Below are positions 47,477-47,501 of a DNA stretch of 47,501 bases, in pieces. This stretch comes from Acidobacteriota bacterium (GTDB lineage: Bacteria; Acidobacteriota; UBA6911), in the NCBI GenBank assembly GCA_016934555.1, contig JAFGSS010000083.1, positions 1-47,501 of the forward strand. The letters are read 5' to 3'. A model generated the notes under the pieces. That model had not been told where the DNA came from. It did not search any database and was given only the letters and a program-made list of their open reading frames with translations. The translations under genes and the position numbers were made by a program. The stretch's first letter is position 1. Every line of letters starts with the position of its first letter.

Positions 47477-47501
47477 GCCCTTCTCTGATATGTTCTGTTG
47501 A

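Overview
The window comes from a GC-rich, probably anaerobic bacterium. The best lineage clue is the secreted protein at 20955-22409, whose architecture (signal peptide, short beta-rich segment, von Willebrand A domain with an acidobacterial-type profile) points to Acidobacteriota. This is an inference from one family. Anaerobic or microaerobic life is suggested by an aldehyde:ferredoxin-oxidoreductase-type tungsten enzyme, a molybdenum hydroxylase-type subunit, superoxide reductase, NuoEFG-type electron-transfer proteins and a transcarboxylase/methylmalonyl-CoA pathway.

Region 1 (1-15440) is a redox island. It holds two exported UGSC-family selenoproteins (502-2253 and 10231-11901). Each is interrupted by one in-frame UGA, at the position where this family carries selenocysteine. 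It also holds a lone molybdopterin hydroxylase subunit with a Tat-type four-cluster ferredoxin, an AOR-family enzyme with a second such ferredoxin, superoxide reductase, an IclR regulator, an SDR and a small cupin-like protein. At 13781-15440 a rhodanese, a tetraheme cytochrome c and a DUF1573 protein form an exported operon. The DUF1573 gene also has an in-frame UGA, replacing the first Cys of its CGC motif. Three UGA-recoded genes within 15 kb are the main discovery of the window. No Sec machinery is present here.

Region 2 (15441-22409) is mostly housekeeping or accessory: a small zinc-ribbon protein behind a long structured leader, an RRM protein, a DEAD-box helicase whose ribosome site lies in a hairpin, an unknown small protein, a B12-binding-type radical SAM enzyme, a GNAT acetyltransferase and the VWA protein.

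Region 3 (22361-32386, all minus strand) reads as one unit: response regulator with two Lrp/AsnC-type effector domains, NuoE, NuoF, a giant NuoG/GltD fusion, a sensor kinase and a sigma-54 activator. A sigma-54-type promoter (32457-32472) and two matching 17-bp dyads upstream of it suggest that the encoded activator controls its own operon.

Region 4 (32673-41605, minus strand) is an eight-gene operon: 5S, 12S, a small subunit and the 1.3S biotin carrier of a methylmalonyl-CoA:pyruvate transcarboxylase-type enzyme, then epimerase, both mutase subunits and the MeaB chaperone. No biotin carboxylase or membrane pump subunit is present, which favours a Wood-Werkman propionate pathway. A perfect 14-bp palindrome lies just upstream of the first gene.

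Region 5 (41943-47476, minus strand) holds a metallophosphoesterase, a large PEP-synthase-like ATP-grasp protein with a C-terminal nucleotidyltransferase, and glutamate dehydrogenase. The window starts inside an aldo/keto reductase gene. No tRNA, rRNA, CRISPR array or intact transposase was seen.
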